Position numbers and translations under genes: made by a program. Under the pieces are notes generated by a model. The model worked only from the letters and a program-made list of their open reading frames with translations, searched no databases and had not been told where the DNA came from. From NCBI RefSeq assembly GCF_026410285.1, contig NZ_JAPMLP010000001.1, forward strand, positions 496,001 to 560,000: a stretch of 64,000 bases of DNA. Direction: 5' to 3'. Shown piece by piece: positions 60,298-64,000 of this stretch (within the stretch, counting starts at the first letter, position 1; the number at the start of each line of letters is the position of its first letter). The stretch is from Sulfitobacter sp. F26169L (GTDB lineage: Bacteria > Pseudomonadota > Alphaproteobacteria > Rhodobacterales > Rhodobacteraceae).

Positions 60298-61431
60298 ATT
60301 AAAAAGATACTCTCCATCTTCGCGTCACTGGCGATTATTGCGGGGGCCTATATCTGGTCCTTTGGTGTTCCTGACGCATTATCGCTCAGCACGCGTAACG
60401 AAACACCCGTGGCGCAAGAGCCGAGCGGGCGGGGTGGCCCGGGCAGGCCGGGTGGCAGTGCAACAACCGTCGTATTGACACCACTGGACATGCAACCATT
60501 CGAAGACACCTTTCGCGCAATCGGCAACTCCGAGGCGGTACAAAGCGCAACAGTAACCGGTGACGTTTCGGGCAGAATTATCGCAACCAACCTGACTCCC
60601 AATGCACAGGTTATGCAGAGGGACGTACTTGTGCAGCTTGACGCCCGTGCCGCGAGCCTGTCCCTTCAGACCGCACAAAGCGAGCTGGAACAGGCCGATG
60701 CGACCGTGGCCCGCTACGAACGCCTCCAGAAATCAGGTAACTTGACGGTTACCGATGTGACGATATCCGAAGCACGGCTGACCCAACGTCTTGCAGAGGC
60801 AGCTGTCGCGCAGGCCAAACTCGCGCTCGAAGACCTTACCATCAGAGCGCCCATTTCCGGCAAAATCGGGTTAGGCGATGTAAAGGTCGGTGATTTCCTT
60901 ACCGCCAATACTCCGATTGTCACAATCGACAATGCAAGCGCTTTGCTGGTCGAATTCGAACTTCCCGAACGATCCGTTGCCTTCCTTTCGCTCGGGCGCG
61001 AAGTCACCTTGGGCACGCCTTCGCTAACGGGGCGATTTTTCAAGGGCGAGATCGCATCTTTTGACAGCAGGATTGATGCGGTCACCCGCAGCGTGACTGT
61101 CAAGGCGCGGGTTGAGAACCCTGATGGAATTCTCTGGCCGGGCATGACGTTTACCGCACGCCTGAGTAACCTGAGCGATCCTTTACTGGTAGTACCGACA
61201 ACGGCGATCACATGGTCGCGCGATGGTGCGAGCATATGGTTCGAGGAGGATGGCAAAGCACAGAGTATCCCTGTCACGATCCTGCATCGACGAGATGAAA
61301 ACGTCTGGCTGGATGTCGATTTTCCTGCAGGCACCATGATTATAACCGAAGGCGCGCACAAGTTGCGCGCCGGATCCCAAATTTCTGATGCGAACGCCGC
61401 ACCCCAGCAGTCTGATCGGGAACCGACATGA
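60298..61431 (+). CDS. RND efflux periplasmic adaptor (HlyD/MexA-like), ATT or alternative start
   Basis: Membrane fusion protein linking an RND pump to an outer-membrane channel. Domains: biotinyl-lipoyl/coiled-coil (LDARAASLSLQTAQSELEQA, TVARYERLQKSGNLTVTDVT), IRAPISGKIGLGDVKVGDFL, beta-barrel and membrane-proximal parts. The first standard start is GTG 60409, which would omit the anchor. In the same frame, from ATT 60298, the protein begins KKILSIFASLAIIAGAYIW, a good signal-anchor, behind GAGGAAGAG. So it either uses ATT or has lost its ATG. Two bases after the tetR stop; the stop overlaps the pump start. Confidence 0.85.
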   Translation: MKKILSIFASLAIIAGAYIWSFGVPDALSLSTRNETPVAQEPSGRGGPGRPGGSATTVVLTPLDMQPFEDTFRAIGNSEAVQSATVTGDVSGRIIATNLTPNAQVMQRDVLVQLDARAASLSLQTAQSELEQADATVARYERLQKSGNLTVTDVTISEARLTQRLAEAAVAQAKLALEDLTIRAPISGKIGLGDVKVGDFLTANTPIVTIDNASALLVEFELPERSVAFLSLGREVTLGTPSLTGRFFKGEIASFDSRIDAVTRSVTVKARVENPDGILWPGMTFTARLSNLSDPLLVVPTTAITWSRDGASIWFEEDGKAQSIPVTILHRRDENVWLDVDFPAGTMIITEGAHKLRAGSQISDANAAPQQSDREPT

Positions 61432-64000
61432 GCGCGCCCACCCTCCAACGCGCGGTCACCGGCATGGCCGATCTGTTCGTCGCACGCCCCATCTTTGGCT
61501 TTGTAATTAACCTCTTGATCCTTATTGCCGGTCTGGCCGCGCTCACCTCTATTGACGTGCGTGAAATGCCTGACGTTGATCAGCCAGTCCTTTCAATTCG
61601 CACCCAATACGAAGGCGCAACGCCTGCAACGGTCGATCAGGAAATCACCCAGGTGCTGGAAGACGCGCTGAGCGCACTCGAAGGCCTGTCCTATATCGAG
61701 TCCAGTTCATCCACAGGAACGAGCACCATCACCATCGATCTGTCAGATGGCACCGACGTCGACGTTGCCGCAAACGAAGCCCGCGAAATCGTATCGGCCA
61801 CCGTGCGCCAGCTTCCCGGTGATCTGGAAAATGATCCAACAGTTTCGAAATCCGACAGCAACGCCAGTGCGATCATTCGTCTGGCCCTGCTGGGCGATGT
61901 GACGTTGAACGAATTGACAGCCCTTGCTGAAGGTCCGATTTACAATCGGCTTCCCCTGATTGACGGCATAGCCGAGGTCACAACCCGCGGTGATCGTTCA
62001 AACGAGTTCCGTGTCAGCATTGATGACCGCCTCCTGCTCAGTCGCGGCTTGACTGTGTTCGACGTAACGACTGCTCTTGCGGACCTGCGCGATGATACCC
62101 CGCTGGGCGAGTTGGAAACCGATGCACAGACAATTGCCTTGCAGGTCGGAAACGCCGACGTGACCGTTGGCAGCATCGGCGATATCCTTATTGGCTCGAA
62201 CACGAGGATTTCGGATGTCGCGCTGGTTCAACTGATCCCCGAAGACACCCAAGTCACCACTCGCGTGAATGGACAAACCGCGATCGGGCTGGATATTACC
62301 CGCCAGTCAGAAGGCAATACCCTCGAAATTTCACAGGCTGTTCAAGGCGCTGTGGAGGACCTGCGCAGGGTGTTGCCGGAGGGCGTAGAGCTTATCATCT
62401 CGACAGATGACGGCATCTTCATCGAGGGTGCGCTGACCGAGGTCATCAAGTCCATCGGATTGGCCACGGCAATTGTGATCCTTGTGATCTTTGCTTTCTT
62501 GCGATCCGTGCGGGCAACGCTTATTCCGGCGCTCACAATTCCGATTGCTCTGATCGGTACTGTCGCTGCGATCTGGCTGACGGGTTTCTCCATCAACACA
62601 ATCAGCCTTTTGGCGTTGGTTTTGGCGACAGGGATGGTGGTAGATGACTCTATTGTTGTGGTCGAGAACATCGTGCGTAAACGCAAAGAGGGCATGGGCG
62701 CCTTTGCCGCCGCCGCCGCGGGCACGAACGAAGTGTTTTTTGCTGTCATTTCAACAACTGCGACACTGGCCGCCGTTTTTATCCCCATCTCCTTCCTTCC
62801 CGGTCAGGCGGGGGGCGTGTTCAGCGAATTCGGCTTTGTGCTGGCCTTTGCCGTCACACTGTCATCTATCGCGGCGCTAACACTGGCCCCCGTTCTGGCA
62901 GCTCTTCTGGACCCCGGTAAACACTACGGGAAATCGCAAAAAGCCTTAAAAACATCCAGCGGCCTATCACGCGGTTTTGACTGGCTGGTGGATCGCGCTA
63001 TCCGCGCGCCGCTGCTTGTGCTTGCCGTTGCTTTTGGCTTTGCGCTTATTGCGGCGGGCGCAGCGAGCACGCTTACATCGACGATCACACCGACAGAGGA
63101 TCGTGGGTTTTTCCTGATCCAGGCACGCGGTGCATCTGACACGACAGCGGAGTATCTGGACACGCAAATCATACAAATCGAAGAGATCCTCGCACCGTTT
63201 CAGAAAAACGGGCAGATTACTTCGGTGCAAAGTATCATCGGCATTGGCGGGGGTACCAGAGCTTTTATTGTCGCGCGCTTGACCGATTGGGCGGGTCGGG
63301 ACTGGACGCAGCAGGACTTGATGGGGCAGATCAACGGTATGCTCTCGACTGTGCCGGGCGTGCAGGTCTTCGCCATTTCACCAAACAGCCTTAATATTCG
63401 CGGCGGCGGCAACGGTCTGACCTTTGCGGTTAGCGGCACAAATGTTGATGAAATGACAGAGGCCGCCAACGCACTTGTAGCGGCCATGGCCCGCGATGAC
63501 GCCTTTTCCAACCCTCAGGTTTCAGGCGACAGTGTGCAGGCGCAGTTCGAGATCACCGTGGATCAGGAAATGGCCCGCATTTTCGGCCTGAGCGAAGCCG
63601 AGATCACCAAAACGATCAGTGCGCTGACCCAAGGTACTGTTGCAGTCAGTGTCTTTCTTGACGATACCGAAACCGACGTGCGTGTTGTTCCCGGCGGGCC
63701 GCCCATTAACGACCCCAACGATCTTGAAGATATACAACTTCGGCTGCCTAGCGGCGAATATGTCCCCTTGTCTTCGACGGCCACACTGACTCCGGTTGTC
63801 AGTCAATCCTCAATCGAACGTCAGGGCGGCACTTTGGCTGTCTCGGTTCAGGCAAACCTACCCGACGGCGTCGATCTGGGAACCGCTATGGCCCGCGTAG
63901 AGGAACTTGCCAGCGAGACCCTCCCCGATGGCATGGGCATCGTTTATACTGGCGAGGCGGCGTCGCTTGGTGATAGCCAGTCGGGGATGTACATGGTGTT
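61428..64000 (+). CDS. RND efflux pump permease, 3' end beyond window
   Basis: Inner-membrane proton-driven multidrug pump of the AcrB/MexB (HAE1) family. ATG 61428 overlaps the adaptor stop. About 857 residues are visible and the frame is open at base 64000 (family length about 1030). Seen: first helix ARPIFGFVINLLILIAGLAA, porter-domain start PDVDQPVLSIRTQYEGATP, ALTIPIALIGTVAAIWLTGFS, and GMVVDDSIVVVENI, the helix 4 segment with the proton-relay Asp pair. No outer-membrane channel gene is in view. Substrates are unknown. Confidence 0.95.
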   Translation, partial: MSAPTLQRAVTGMADLFVARPIFGFVINLLILIAGLAALTSIDVREMPDVDQPVLSIRTQYEGATPATVDQEITQVLEDALSALEGLSYIESSSSTGTSTITIDLSDGTDVDVAANEAREIVSATVRQLPGDLENDPTVSKSDSNASAIIRLALLGDVTLNELTALAEGPIYNRLPLIDGIAEVTTRGDRSNEFRVSIDDRLLLSRGLTVFDVTTALADLRDDTPLGELETDAQTIALQVGNADVTVGSIGDILIGSNTRISDVALVQLIPEDTQVTTRVNGQTAIGLDITRQSEGNTLEISQAVQGAVEDLRRVLPEGVELIISTDDGIFIEGALTEVIKSIGLATAIVILVIFAFLRSVRATLIPALTIPIALIGTVAAIWLTGFSINTISLLALVLATGMVVDDSIVVVENIVRKRKEGMGAFAAAAAGTNEVFFAVISTTATLAAVFIPISFLPGQAGGVFSEFGFVLAFAVTLSSIAALTLAPVLAALLDPGKHYGKSQKALKTSSGLSRGFDWLVDRAIRAPLLVLAVAFGFALIAAGAASTLTSTITPTEDRGFFLIQARGASDTTAEYLDTQIIQIEEILAPFQKNGQITSVQSIIGIGGGTRAFIVARLTDWAGRDWTQQDLMGQINGMLSTVPGVQVFAISPNSLNIRGGGNGLTFAVSGTNVDEMTEAANALVAAMARDDAFSNPQVSGDSVQAQFEITVDQEMARIFGLSEAEITKTISALTQGTVAVSVFLDDTETDVRVVPGGPPINDPNDLEDIQLRLPSGEYVPLSSTATLTPVVSQSSIERQGGTLAVSVQANLPDGVDLGTAMARVEELASETLPDGMGIVYTGEAASLGDSQSGMYMV

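Overview
The window looks like a chromosomal segment of a marine alphaproteobacterium of the Rhodobacterales, Roseobacter group. The evidence is its moderately high GC, its gene content and its local gene orders: a valine-catabolic mmsA / acyl-CoA dehydrogenase / HIBYL-CoA hydrolase / mmsB run; a cysG-DUF2849-cysI-cysH-DUF934-fpr sulfite reduction operon with a divergent Lrp regulator; a form II CO-dehydrogenase-like cluster; a DctB/DctD-DctPQM TRAP system; and several Rhodobacterales-type small membrane proteins. I saw no rRNA, tRNA, CRISPR array, insertion sequence or prophage.

Layout. 1-9.8 kb: queA (5' end cut off), two MFS carriers, DUF924, lpdA, a decayed small gene, a methyltransferase-like gene and uvrA behind a near-consensus SOS box. 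9.8-17 kb: a leftward branched-chain/valine degradation operon with a divergent LysR regulator. 17-24.4 kb: CBS protein, coaD, gap, DUF808, transketolase, a coiled-coil gene and zapA. 24.4-27.6 kb: DUF481 outer membrane protein, LysR, small lipoprotein, and a bolA / 44-residue ORF / grxD operon. 27.7-33.6 kb: xdhC, a molybdopterin-binding gene and coxS-L-M (form II active-site loop). 33.8-38 kb: OmpA-like coiled-coil protein, infC with a non-AUG start, an Ala-rich 11-residue-repeat protein and an M50 peptidase. 38-44 kb: the assimilatory sulfate/sulfite reduction operon. 44.2-50.6 kb: dctB-dctD-dctP-dctQ-dctM. 50.7-57.6 kb: tpiA, a 2OG-oxygenase, TfoX and A-type Fe-S carrier, a SatD-like/DUF3307 pair, sufT, nfeD/SPFH and tgt. 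57.6-59.7 kb: a 2-kb stretch of decayed genes (DedA, cytochrome b561, a lectin-like secreted protein, DUF1499). 59.7 kb to the end: TetR and an RND efflux adaptor/pump (pump cut off at 64000).

How the genes work together. Central carbon genes (lpdA, gap, tkt, tpiA) are scattered, but lpdA, gap and a small membrane gene share a LacI-type operator core (TTARCGNTAA), which suggests a common regulator. The cys operon supplies siroheme, APS reduction, sulfite reduction and reductant from one transcript. DctB/DctD sits directly upstream of the TRAP transporter it should control, and between them lie two palindromes 32 bp apart and a damaged sigma-54-like element.

Most unusual items: the SatD-like (cyclase-like fold plus C-terminal HTH) / DUF3307 membrane gene pair, a candidate uncharacterised two-component module; the DctD that has lost the GAFTGA loop and the Walker A lysine; the pseudogene field; and an RND adaptor whose only start with a membrane anchor is ATT. 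All functional statements rest on reading the sequence and recall of families; no searches were run.
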